Notes: generated by a model from the sequence alone, not told the origin. A stretch of DNA of 47,084 nucleotides from an uncultured Acetatifactor sp. (GCA_910586215.1 CAJUGH010000032.1:1-47084); one strand, 5' to 3'. Shown: positions 25,063 through 33,003, counted from the stretch's first letter. A program made the numbers and translations.

Positions 25063-26238
25063 ATGGAGACAAATAAAGAGGACGGAAAAAAACAATGCTC
25101 GAACGGGCATTGGTATGATGCAGGCAAATATACGGAGTGTCCTCATTGTGCAGCGGGAATGGCTCCCATTAGGCAAGGAGTTTTTACGGTGGAAGGCGAG
25201 AGGCGGCATCAGGGAGAATCTGCCATGGAAAAGCTGTCTGAGGATAAGGAAATCGGACATAAGAAAGGCAAGGATAGAAAAGCCGAGAGGAAAAGGGCCG
25301 GGAAAAAGGGATTTTTTGGAAAGAAAGACGGACAGTCGGGAAAAGGGAGAGAAGAAAACGGAAGTGGAGGAAGGGAGGACAAGGGACATAGCGGCACAGC
25401 CGTAGCAAAAGGTGAAACGCAGCTATTGGAAAGTAATAATACAGAAGACCGGGGAACCATAACCCAGGGATTCCAGGAAAAGAATCCAAGGACAGGAGGA
25501 AGCACGTCCGATACTCGTATATTAGAAGGAATGGGAGCTGGATGTAATGTACGAGAAGAACATATATCAGCCGTATCAGAAAACGGATACCAGGACATGG
25601 AAAATGGTGCGGAGGACCTTGACAAGGTTCCGAAAAAGGATAGTATGCCCCGGGAACCTGGGGAAGCGCCATCCCAGGAAGAAGCATGGATAGAGAATAA
25701 ATATAACAGGCCTGGAGATGGAGAAAGCCATGAAACAGGCAGAAATCAGGGGAATACACCTGGGGGGGCCGTGGATGAAGATGTGGCTGATAATATAGGG
25801 AAGGATAGCAAAGAAAATATGGGCAGGGGCGTGGCAGGAGACAGTCGGAATATAACGGACAGAAAGGATGGCCGTACCATTGGCTATTTTTCAACCAGCG
25901 GGGGAACAGATCCTCCCGTGGGTTACTTGATCTGTGTGGAAGGGGACGATTATGGAATCGGTTTTCCTCTCAAGTCCGGCAACAATTCTCTGGGACGGGC
26001 CAGTTCCATGGACGTTGTCATCATGGATGCGCAGGTGTCCAGGGAAAAGCAGACCTTTGTCATGTATGAACCACACAGGAGAGAGTTTTTTGTAAGACCC
26101 GGGGATGGTAGCGGGTTGTGTTACTTGAATGATGAACTGGTGATGGGGCCGAAGAAGATGGAGGCGTATGACCGGCTCCAGCTTGGAAATACGAAGCTGA
26201 TGCTGATCCCTGTGTGTGGGGAGAAGTTTAGCTGGTAG
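25063..26238 (+). CDS. Zinc-ribbon/FHA adaptor protein
   Basis: This 391-aa protein has an N-terminal zinc-ribbon-like motif (CSNGHWYDAGKYTECPHC). A long charged, low-complexity linker follows at about residues 45-275, and a C-terminal FHA domain at about 285-385 (SLGRASSMDVVI, VSREKQTFVMYE, LNDELVMGPKKMEAYDRLQLG). The FHA lacks the usual S-S/N-N-G-T/S loop in exact form (GSGLCYLND), so its phospho-threonine binding may differ. The linker contains TQLLES and TRILEGM, candidate phospho-acceptor sites similar to one in the preceding phosphatase. It starts 1 nt after that gene. It probably links kinase output to the EssC complex (inference). Base composition drops to AT-richer from here. Confidence 0.85.
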   Translation: METNKEDGKKQCSNGHWYDAGKYTECPHCAAGMAPIRQGVFTVEGERRHQGESAMEKLSEDKEIGHKKGKDRKAERKRAGKKGFFGKKDGQSGKGREENGSGGREDKGHSGTAVAKGETQLLESNNTEDRGTITQGFQEKNPRTGGSTSDTRILEGMGAGCNVREEHISAVSENGYQDMENGAEDLDKVPKKDSMPREPGEAPSQEEAWIENKYNRPGDGESHETGRNQGNTPGGAVDEDVADNIGKDSKENMGRGVAGDSRNITDRKDGRTIGYFSTSGGTDPPVGYLICVEGDDYGIGFPLKSGNNSLGRASSMDVVIMDAQVSREKQTFVMYEPHRREFFVRPGDGSGLCYLNDELVMGPKKMEAYDRLQLGNTKLMLIPVCGEKFSW

Positions 26239-26343
26239 GACAGAAGAGATTAAATTGCAGATATGGATTGGTGTGTACGTCAGAGTACACAGGGATATGC
26301 ATAGGGAAGTGAAAAGAAGGATTCAAGAGGATGGTGAAATAGA
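26239..26343 (+). other. Spacer with short inverted repeat
   Basis: GTGTAC (26273-26278) pairs with GTACAC (26285-26290). No gene is seen in this spacer; it contains the ribosome-site region of the following gene. Confidence 0.4.
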
Positions 26344-26688
26344 TTGAAAGTAAATGGAATGGAGTATGACGATAGGGCAATTCATTTCAAAGTTACCCCC
26401 GATATCCTATCAGAAAAAAGCGCTGAAGTTTCGAGTAAAGTCAATTCTGTAAAAAGACATTTTACAGATATAAATGAACTGATGGATCGAACAAAAGGTT
26501 ATTGGATGGGGGAAGCAGGAGATAGATATCGGGAGGCATATTACAAGTTGCACAATGATTTGGATAAAATCCTGGAACACCTGGAAAAGTACCCTGGCAT
26601 GTTGCTAGCGATTGCACAGGGATACCTGGACGTAGAACAGAAAGTGCAGGAAGTGATCCGGGAACTGCCAGGAGATGTGGTTCTGTAG
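26344..26688 (+). CDS. WXG100-like helical protein
   Basis: This 114-aa protein has two long helices around a W-x-G turn (GYWMGEAGDRYREAYYKL), matching the WXG100 hairpin but with an N-terminal extension. It ends PGDVVL, close to the LPGDVIP ending of the WXG100 protein at 27698, a possible shared C-terminal signal. The start codon is uncertain: TTG 26344 or ATG 26359. It is the first of four such genes after the signalling block and only 14 nt before the next. Confidence 0.8.
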   Translation: MKVNGMEYDDRAIHFKVTPDILSEKSAEVSSKVNSVKRHFTDINELMDRTKGYWMGEAGDRYREAYYKLHNDLDKILEHLEKYPGMLLAIAQGYLDVEQKVQEVIRELPGDVVL

Positions 26689-26702
26689 GAAGGAGGTGAA
26701 AT

Positions 26703-27221
26703 ATGGCAAGTGGACATCAGATTCAAATGGATTTTCATCAGGCAGGAAAGCAGGCTGATGAATTGGATCGCATTGCAGAAGCATTGAAAAGGGTTTCGGC
26801 AACAGATTTAAGGGACACCTTGAATAAATTGGGTAATGACTGGCGAGGGGAAAATGCAGACAGATATATTCAAAAAGGGGTCCTGTTAATGGAAAATATG
26901 GAAAAGACAATATCTTCTCTTCATACAGCAGCAAATACCATTCGTGTAACTGCGAAGAACATATACAATGCGGAGATGGCGGCATTGCGAATTGCACAGG
27001 AGCGACAGGCTGCGGCGAGAGCAGACGCAGTACGGAATGAGGCAGTTGTACCGACTGATCTTTTCAAAAACACCCGCCCTCATGTAGAAAAGGGGAATTC
27101 TGACGGCGTATCCAGTGAGGCTATTGCAAAGGAAGTAACGGAAAGAATTAAGAATGCCATGGATATAGTGACAGGCAGTAAAAGTAATTTTCCAGGAGGA
27201 GGTGGGGGTGGACGGTTCTAG
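26703..27221 (+). CDS. Long WXG100-like protein with Gly-rich tail
   Basis: This 172-aa protein has a WXG-type hairpin (NDWRGENADRYIQ) in the first 100 residues. A third helical region follows, and the end is Gly-rich (FPGGGGGGRF). An excellent AGGAGGTG ribosome site precedes ATG 26703. It is longer than EsxA-type proteins and may be a substrate carrying extra sequence or a chaperone-like partner. Export by the island's EssC is inferred from the motif and position. Confidence 0.82.
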   Translation: MASGHQIQMDFHQAGKQADELDRIAEALKRVSATDLRDTLNKLGNDWRGENADRYIQKGVLLMENMEKTISSLHTAANTIRVTAKNIYNAEMAALRIAQERQAAARADAVRNEAVVPTDLFKNTRPHVEKGNSDGVSSEAIAKEVTERIKNAMDIVTGSKSNFPGGGGGGRF

Positions 27222-27248
27222 GGCAGTGTTTTTCTGACGTATTGTTTG

Positions 27249-27265
27249 TGCCGATTGCATCGGCA
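27249..27265 (+). other. Short hairpin between WXG100 genes
   Basis: TGCCGAT (27249-27255) pairs with ATCGGCA (27259-27265) over a 3-nt loop. No T-run follows directly, so it is more likely an mRNA stability or partial attenuation element than a full terminator. Confidence 0.4.
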
Positions 27266-27352
27266 TGTTTGGAACTGTGACGAATTAGGAATCAAGAAGC
27301 AGCAGTTTACGACAAAAAGGTGGACAAAATTGAAGATGTGGAGGAGAAGAAA

Positions 27353-27652
27353 ATGGCACAAATCATGGTGACAAGTACGGAGGTTCGTAGGATTGCAGGT
27401 GAACTGAGGGAAGCAAATGCTAATTTTAGACAGCAGGTAATGAAGCTGGAAGGTTCGGAAGGCACCTTACATACACAGTGGGAAGGCGCGTCAAATGATG
27501 CCTTTCACAGCGCATTTTTAAATGATAAGGCATATATGGATAAGTTTGCGTCAGAGATTGAAAAGTACTGCCAGGCATTGGAAACAATTGCGGGTAAATA
27601 TGAGGAAGCAGAGCGAAGGAATGTGGAGATTGCGCGGACAAGAAAATATTGA
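27353..27652 (+). CDS. WXG100-family secreted protein
   Basis: This 99-aa classic WXG100 protein has a helical hairpin with HTQWEGASNDAFHSAF at the turn. It begins MAQIMVTSTEVRRIAGELR and ends with EEAERRNVEIARTRKY; Y-x-x-x-E-like export signals may lie in the last helix (KYEEAER). ATG 27353 follows GGAGGAGAAG. An upstream in-frame start at 27320 has no such site. Its size and motif are close to Bacillus YukE and Staphylococcus EsxA types. Confidence 0.92.
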   Translation: MAQIMVTSTEVRRIAGELREANANFRQQVMKLEGSEGTLHTQWEGASNDAFHSAFLNDKAYMDKFASEIEKYCQALETIAGKYEEAERRNVEIARTRKY

Positions 27653-27697
27653 TTCTGGTATGGGAAAACCGCAGACGGGAAAGGAGAGAATTTATTT

Positions 27698-28012
27698 ATG
27701 GAAGGAACGATTATAGTTGCACCTGAACAGTTGGCGAGTACGGCAAACGAATTTGAAGGTGTTATGGCAGAAATACAGAGAGTGGCCAATAGTATGACGG
27801 ATCAGGTGAATGGACTGGGTACAATCTGGGAAGGAACAGCAGCCACCGCATATAAGAATAAGTTCAATCAGCTAAATGATGATATTGCGAAGCTGTCGGC
27901 CATGATCAAAGAACATGTGACAGATCTGAAGGAAATGGCTGGTATATACCGGGAGGCTGAGAACAAAAGTGAGGAAATTGCCAACAGTCTGCCAGGAGAC
28001 GTCATTCCATAA
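27698..28012 (+). CDS. WXG100-family secreted protein
   Basis: This 104-aa WXG100 protein begins MEGTIIVAPEQLASTANEF and has the turn IWEGTAATAYKNKF followed by a second helix. It ends NSLPGDVIP, like the protein at 26344. AAAGGAGAG precedes the start. Together with the preceding gene it may form a heterodimeric substrate pair (inference). Confidence 0.92.
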   Translation: MEGTIIVAPEQLASTANEFEGVMAEIQRVANSMTDQVNGLGTIWEGTAATAYKNKFNQLNDDIAKLSAMIKEHVTDLKEMAGIYREAENKSEEIANSLPGDVIP

Positions 28013-28032
28013 AGGCAACAGGTGCAGTATGT

Positions 28033-28055
28033 GGGCACTGTATTTTCCAGTGCCC
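28033..28055 (+). terminator. Possible intra-operon terminator hairpin
   Basis: GGGCACTG (28033-28040) pairs with CAGTGCCC (28048-28055) over TATTTTC. A T-rich tract (ATTATTTTTT) occurs only about 17 nt later, so termination may be partial. The interval 28056-28147 holds no gene. Confidence 0.45.
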
Positions 28056-28147
28056 TTCCAATGGTTGCTGATTATTTTTTACTGTAATGGCAGGGACGGA
28101 TTGAAAGTCACATAAAATCGTCTTCAGATCAACCAGGAGTATATAAG

Positions 28148-29464
28148 ATGGAAAATTTCGCCATAAATCTATCTGCTGTTTCCCAAAGGATAGAGGAAGA
28201 ACAAAATATGAAGAACACGCTTTCCCTGCTGGAATCGGATATATGTTCTGTTCGAAGGTGCTTAAGCTTCCAGGTAAGGAGCAGGGAGAATCTCCAGGGA
28301 ACCCTGGACAGGCTTGCTAGTGAAGTAGGTCAGTTTGAAGCTGATGTGGAGAGGATGCGTTCTGCGCTGGTTAATATCAGCATGGAGTACAAAAGGACAG
28401 AGGAGCGTATCTGCGGACAGGAAAGCAGTACAATAGGGAAAGCGGATATAGGCATTGCCATGCCGCTGGGAGTGGGAATCGGAGTTGTGAGAAATGCTTT
28501 ATTCTGTTCTTCGTGGGACAGTTCCTTGAAGGGGACAGAAAAAGACAGTGAGGGAAAGACGGAAGATAAGTGGCTGGAAAATAAATGGACTTTATGGAAG
28601 GAACCAAAAGAGAAAAAATGGACAAGGGAAGACGGGAAATGGATGGAGGTGAAAGGTGACTCTTCAAAAGACAGAGAATCAGACCAGGGCAAGACGAAGG
28701 AAATAGGAAGTGATACCACGATCTGGTCGATAGCATCCAGCATAAAAGGCAGTATGCTTCATTTAGGCCAGGAGGACGTGAAGACGGACTGGGGCTCCTA
28801 TTCGTATACTGCAGATTTCTTGAAACAACAATGGAATAAATCCTTTGATGTGACCTTGGGAGGTGTAGAAGCAGAAGTGGGAGTTGCACTTTCTGCTTTT
28901 GCAGCCCAGAGTTCCGCTCAACTGGGAAACGACTTATTCGGTCTCCATACGAAGACACAGTTAGATGTGGCAAATGTAGAAGCAGGGGGGAAATTCGCAG
29001 TAAGATTTTTGGATAAAGATGGAAAGTTTGCTCCACAGGGAAATGTAAAGTTGTCTGGAGAAGCAAACCTGCTAAAAGTATCCCAAACCATGGGGATGGA
29101 TATTGCCGGGACGAAAATGGATGTAAAGGGGAGCTTTCAAGTGGGAGTCGGTGGCCATTTTGACGTAGGATTCCAAGATGGGAAGTTCAGCCTGGATATC
29201 GGGGCATGTCTGGGAATTGGTGGAAGTGTGAAACTGGATCTGGATGTATCTGGTACAATAGACAATATCATAGACTGTGCAGGAAATATCGGCAGTGCAG
29301 CAGCGGATGCCTATCAGGCCACAACAGAATTCATAGAAGGTGCAGCAGATGCAGTCGGGGATTTTGTGGAAGATGCAGCGGGTGTGGTAGGCGACCTGGC
29401 AGAGGGAGTGGGAAAAACCTTGAATCAAGGGTGGGCAACCGTTTCCGGATGGTTTGGCTGGTAG
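28148..29464 (+). CDS. Candidate type VII substrate/effector, unknown function
   Basis: This 438-aa protein has three parts. Residues 1-95 are helical and coiled-coil-like, similar in build to LXG/WXG targeting regions. Residues about 96-190 begin with a small Gly-rich hydrophobic stretch and continue as a Lys/Glu/Trp-rich linker (WLENKWTLWKEPKEKKW). Residues about 200-438 form a Gly/Val-rich, beta-like domain with alternating patterns (LGGVEAEVGVALSAF, FQVGVGGHFDVGFQDG, LGIGGSVKLDLDVSG). The end is an amphipathic Ala/Val/Gly tail (DAVGDFVEDAAGVVGDLAEG) that finishes SGWFGW. No catalytic motif is seen; a membrane-acting or structural role is possible. It directly follows the WXG100 genes and precedes two DUF4176 genes. 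No immunity gene is obvious. Confidence 0.75.
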   Translation: MENFAINLSAVSQRIEEEQNMKNTLSLLESDICSVRRCLSFQVRSRENLQGTLDRLASEVGQFEADVERMRSALVNISMEYKRTEERICGQESSTIGKADIGIAMPLGVGIGVVRNALFCSSWDSSLKGTEKDSEGKTEDKWLENKWTLWKEPKEKKWTREDGKWMEVKGDSSKDRESDQGKTKEIGSDTTIWSIASSIKGSMLHLGQEDVKTDWGSYSYTADFLKQQWNKSFDVTLGGVEAEVGVALSAFAAQSSAQLGNDLFGLHTKTQLDVANVEAGGKFAVRFLDKDGKFAPQGNVKLSGEANLLKVSQTMGMDIAGTKMDVKGSFQVGVGGHFDVGFQDGKFSLDIGACLGIGGSVKLDLDVSGTIDNIIDCAGNIGSAAADAYQATTEFIEGAADAVGDFVEDAAGVVGDLAEGVGKTLNQGWATVSGWFGW

Positions 29465-29533
29465 CTTTTGATGGACAAAAGGGCAGAGATGTGTTTACAT
29501 AAGGGTAGAATAAAAATGTAGAGGGAGGATTTT

Positions 29534-29866
29534 ATGAGCAGAGAATTGTTGCCGATTGGTTCCGTGGTAAATTTAAAGGGAACAGAGATACCAATGATGA
29601 TATGCGGTTTCTGCCCTACTGGACCGGCAAGGCCGGGATATGTGTACGACTATTCCGGATTCCCCTATCCGGAGGGTTACATGGATACCTTGAAGATATA
29701 CCAGTTTGATAATGAACAGATAGAAAGGGTATTGGCACTCGGATATCAGGACAGGGAAACCTTTGTATATATGAATGCGTTGCAGCAGAGGGTAGAAGAA
29801 GTAAAGCAGCAGGTGGCGAAACAATATGAAGGGGAAAGTGGATCTTCTGAGGAACGGCCGGAGTAA
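29534..29866 (+). CDS. DUF4176-family protein (first)
   Basis: This 110-aa protein opens with LLPIGSVVNLKGTEIPMMICGF, cited by its L-P-I-G-S-V-V block, which typifies DUF4176 proteins often found in type VII loci of Firmicutes. YDYSGFPYPEGYM and FDNEQIERVLALGYQD are conserved with the next gene. A Glu/Gln-rich helical tail follows. It is a cytosolic protein of unknown role; secretion accessory or partner functions are guesses. AGGGAGGA precedes ATG 29534. Confidence 0.85.
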   Translation: MSRELLPIGSVVNLKGTEIPMMICGFCPTGPARPGYVYDYSGFPYPEGYMDTLKIYQFDNEQIERVLALGYQDRETFVYMNALQQRVEEVKQQVAKQYEGESGSSEERPE

Positions 29867-29899
29867 ATATGGGGAAATAAGCAGTTAGGAGGTGCGAGG

Positions 29900-30193
29900 A
29901 TGTTTGAGAGGACATTACCAATCGGATCAGTGGTTTTGTTGAAAAATGCTAGTAAGAGACTTATGATTATCGGATATTGCAAGTATAAAATGGGGGATGA
30001 AGTGACCATATATGACTATGCGGGCTGTGCATATCCAGAGGGATTTATCGGGCCGGAAGCCACGGCACTTTTCAACCATGATCAGATTGAAAGGATTTAT
30101 GCATTGGGATTTCAAAATGAGCAGAGGTTCCTTTTTGAGGAAAAATTGAGGGCGGCTATTCATGAAGTCAAACCGTTTGAGCAACAGGAGTAG
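29900..30193 (+). CDS. DUF4176-family protein (second)
   Basis: This 97-aa paralogue of the preceding gene has the same LPIGSVVLLKN start, YDYAGCAYPEGFIG centre and FNHDQIERIYALGFQN block. It is a tandem duplication that has diverged at most other positions. TTAGGAGGTG precedes ATG 29900. Function is unknown. Confidence 0.86.
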   Translation: MFERTLPIGSVVLLKNASKRLMIIGYCKYKMGDEVTIYDYAGCAYPEGFIGPEATALFNHDQIERIYALGFQNEQRFLFEEKLRAAIHEVKPFEQQE

Positions 30194-30247
30194 AAGAAAA
30201 AATGGAATAACGATGAGATAGGATATATACAAGGAAAGGATATGCTC

Positions 30248-31888
30248 ATGAAGAAGGTGGCAGGAAAGTTCTGGGGCGGGTTTGTAATGTTTCTGCTTCT
30301 TGGCAGTCTCTGGCCAGCATTCGTTTGTGCGTCACAAGGACTGTCTATGGTAGAAAAGCATACCACACAGGATGAGGTCATATTATATGTAGATGGACTG
30401 GAAGAACCGGTGCAGGATGTTACCTACCAGATCGGGACGATGGCCTGTATAGTACATGGCACGGAACTGGTGAAGGATATGGGAGACCCCATATATACCT
30501 TGATTCTATGGGATAATTCCTTATCTGTGATGGAGAAGGAAGGGCAGAGGATAAAGGAGATCTTAACGGATCTGATAGCAAACCGCGTAAAAGAAGAACA
30601 GTTTGCCATTGCAGTCCTGGATAAAGAATTGTCCTGCTTGGCGGGATATAGTAATAATTATGCAGAGCTAAAGCAGATGATTCAAAGTATAGAAGGAGAG
30701 GACAAAGATGCTTCTGTCGTAAATAATCTGTATGAGGCAATTCAAGCTTTCAATCAAATTCAGGACGCAGGATACAAGAGGATTGTCTTGATAACGGATG
30801 GTGCAGATACGGCAGATACCGGGTATTCATGGGATGAACTGTATGATTTGCTGGAAGAGACTCCGTATCCCGTACATATAATTGCGATAATGAAAGAGGA
30901 AAACCAGGGAGAAATACAAAATATTTTCACATTGTCACGTACTACCGCTGCTTCCAGTTTCCTGTTGGAGGAAGAAACAGATGAATTGTCAATTGTACAG
31001 GGGTTAAGTGTGGATTATGGTATATTGCAGATAAGGGTTCAGATACCGGAGGAGATGCAGGATGGCAGTACACAGAATTCACAGTTGACTCTAAGGACGG
31101 GGACAGATTCATATACAGTACAGACCCAGATTAATCTTCCTTTTCTCAAGATAGGAGAAAAGCAAAAGGAATTTCCGGGGGAATCCGGGGAAGAACTGAC
31201 AGAAGGAACAGGAGAACAAGAGAATATGGAGGATGAGCCTGGACAGGTAATTATGAGGTCAAGCAAGCTCTTTTCTCCAGGTATAATCATCGTCCTGGCA
31301 GCAGGTATCGTGATGGTAATAGGAATTGTTTTCTTCTGTATTTACAGGAGGAGAAAGGAAAAGCCAGGTTCCAGGGATGTATATGAAGAACTTGATGAAG
31401 GCATTGGGAATAAGCGGTATGTTGAAGGTGGTATACGAAAGGAACAGGTGGTTACAAGGGGAAAGGAAAAAACAGAGCGATATGGGGAATATGGCAGATC
31501 GGCAGAAAATCCTCTTGATATTAAAAACACATTCTGCATATTTGGAACATCCTCAGAAGATAAAAATGACACAAAATATGTGGAACCCAGTCATGTGGTG
31601 AAGTTCACCAATGTAGAAAATCTTGTTCAGATGTATCAGTGTGGTATCATGGATAAGGTGCTTGTGGGGAGGGATCCCACCTCTTGTGCCATCGCCATCA
31701 CAACAGATGATGCCGTTTCATCGAAACATTGCGAGATAAGTTTTATAGATGGCAAATACTATGTTGAAGACATGGATTCATCCAACGGGACATATGTGAA
31801 TGGATACAGAATCAGTGCCAAGGAAGAAATAAAGGCAGGGGATAAGATAAAGATAGGCAAATGGGAATATTTTTTTACTGCGGAGTAA
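30248..31888 (+). CDS. Exported vWA-domain protein with transmembrane helix and cytosolic FHA
   Basis: This protein of about 546 aa begins with a signal peptide (KKVAGKFWGG, hydrophobic core FVMFLLLGSLWPAF, then VCAS). A von Willebrand A domain spans about 70-250, with MIDAS start LWDNSLS (D-x-S-x-S) and RIVLITDGADTADTG. Next come a linker, one helix at about 340-362 (GIIIVLAAGIVMVIGIVFF), then a basic stop-transfer (RRRKEKPG) and a C-terminal FHA domain (VGRDPTSCAIAI, AVSSKHCEISF, DSSNGTYVNGYRI). It thus joins an external metal-dependent ligand-binding domain to internal phospho-threonine reading. ATG 30248 sits 7 nt after AAGGAAAGGA; ATG 30242 is too close. Confidence 0.92.
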   Translation: MKKVAGKFWGGFVMFLLLGSLWPAFVCASQGLSMVEKHTTQDEVILYVDGLEEPVQDVTYQIGTMACIVHGTELVKDMGDPIYTLILWDNSLSVMEKEGQRIKEILTDLIANRVKEEQFAIAVLDKELSCLAGYSNNYAELKQMIQSIEGEDKDASVVNNLYEAIQAFNQIQDAGYKRIVLITDGADTADTGYSWDELYDLLEETPYPVHIIAIMKEENQGEIQNIFTLSRTTAASSFLLEEETDELSIVQGLSVDYGILQIRVQIPEEMQDGSTQNSQLTLRTGTDSYTVQTQINLPFLKIGEKQKEFPGESGEELTEGTGEQENMEDEPGQVIMRSSKLFSPGIIIVLAAGIVMVIGIVFFCIYRRRKEKPGSRDVYEELDEGIGNKRYVEGGIRKEQVVTRGKEKTERYGEYGRSAENPLDIKNTFCIFGTSSEDKNDTKYVEPSHVVKFTNVENLVQMYQCGIMDKVLVGRDPTSCAIAITTDDAVSSKHCEISFIDGKYYVEDMDSSNGTYVNGYRISAKEEIKAGDKIKIGKWEYFFTAE

Positions 31889-31898
31889 TGGGAAGAAA

Positions 31899-32657
31899 AT
31901 GCATTTGACAAGGAAAATACTGTATTGTGGGGTGACAGATCCAGGATTATGCCGTGAGACCAATCAAGATGCTGTCTCCAGTTTTGTGAAAGACGGATGG
32001 GGGTTATTTGTACTTGCAGATGGCATGGGAGGGCACGCGAAGGGAGAACTGGCCAGTGAGAGTATCATCCGGGAATTTGAGAGTTACTGGGGACAATTGG
32101 AACCTAGGCTACGTGAAGCAGAATTTCAATTTATCTGCCAACAGGTACAGGAACGGATACAGCAGGTAAACAGAAAGATTTATCTACAGTATAACCAGGG
32201 ACAGGTATGTGGAGCGACAGTGGCGGCATTGCTGGTAGGAGAAGGATGTTATGCGGCTTTTTCTGTGGGGGATAGCCACATTTACAGCTATGGGGAAGAT
32301 CGGTTTGACCTGCTCTCTGTGGATGATATCTGGGACATGCTGCCTACCACGGTCTGTTCTTATACAAAAGCGGAGATAGCAGCACATGTAAATTGTGGAA
32401 AGCTGACCCAGGCAGTTGGCTCCTCGCCCCAGGTGGCTGTACATGTAAGGGTGGATGAACTGTCAAAAGGACAGAAATTTTTATTGTGCAGTGATGGCCT
32501 ATACAAAAACAGTGAGGAACAACAGTTGATATTAGAATTGAAAACGGCACGATCCAGAAGAACCATGAAAGAGTCGATAAAACGACTTATAAAAACGGTA
32601 TACAATAATGGCGCAGATGACAATATATCTATTATATTTGTACAGACAGTGCCATAG
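31899..32657 (+). CDS. PP2C-family Ser/Thr phosphatase (third)
   Basis: This 252-aa PP2C has CRETNQDAVSSF, VLADGMGGHAKGELAS, GATVAALLVG, FSVGDSHIYSY, LLCSDGLYKN and GADDNISIIFV, giving all metal ligands. It starts 10 nt after the FHA gene and is the last gene of the island before a strong terminator. Its base composition is AT-richer than the two PP2Cs at 23-25 kb, so it probably belongs to the original secretion operon rather than to the GC-rich block. The start ATG 31899 follows GGGAAG. Confidence 0.93.
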   Translation: MHLTRKILYCGVTDPGLCRETNQDAVSSFVKDGWGLFVLADGMGGHAKGELASESIIREFESYWGQLEPRLREAEFQFICQQVQERIQQVNRKIYLQYNQGQVCGATVAALLVGEGCYAAFSVGDSHIYSYGEDRFDLLSVDDIWDMLPTTVCSYTKAEIAAHVNCGKLTQAVGSSPQVAVHVRVDELSKGQKFLLCSDGLYKNSEEQQLILELKTARSRRTMKESIKRLIKTVYNNGADDNISIIFVQTVP

Positions 32658-32684
32658 ATTGTCTGTTCGTTGATATCCACAAAA

Positions 32685-32724
32685 ATCCCGGGCCTGCACC
32701 AAACGCGAAGCCCGGGATCTTTTA
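32685..32724 (+). terminator. Rho-independent terminator closing the type VII island
   Basis: ATCCCGGGC (32685-32693) pairs perfectly with GCCCGGGAT (32710-32718), followed by CTTTTAT. It lies 28 nt after the last phosphatase stop. Confidence 0.88.
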
Positions 32725-32781
32725 TAAAAGGGGAGGATAAGTATTATTTTTATCTTTTGTAAGATCAAAGGAGGGGGTTCC

Positions 32782-32856
32782 TTGACAATACATAGTGTGG
32801 CCAGTGAAAAAAGTTTTATACAGAAGAATCAAAAAATAAGAAAAAATATTGTTTAA
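32782..32856 (+). CDS. Possible 24-codon small ORF
   Basis: TTG 32782 opens a 24-codon frame (MTIHSVASEKSFIQKN..., Lys/Asn-rich end) directly after AAGGAGGGGG with about 5 nt spacing, one of the strongest ribosome sites in the window. No homology is recognised. It could be a leader peptide, a small protein or a chance match. It lies in the 347-nt gene-free interval between the island terminator and the SEC-C gene. Confidence 0.3.
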   Translation: MTIHSVASEKSFIQKNQKIRKNIV

Positions 32857-32877
32857 AACATGATTCTGTTATATACT
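32849..32877 (+). promoter_or_regulatory. Probable promoter of the SEC-C gene
   Basis: TTGTTT (32849-32854) and TATACT (32872-32877) are separated by 17 nt. It gives a leader of about 120 nt. The -35 overlaps the end of the possible small ORF. Confidence 0.5.
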
Positions 32878-33003
32878 ATCCCTTGTAAGTTGCAGATTTT
32901 GGGTGGACGGAGTTTGATCCTTTCATTTTAACACGATGGGGCAGACGGTCACAGATATCTGCAGAGAAAGTACGGGAAGGCGTAAAATGCAAGGAGGGAA
33001 CAG

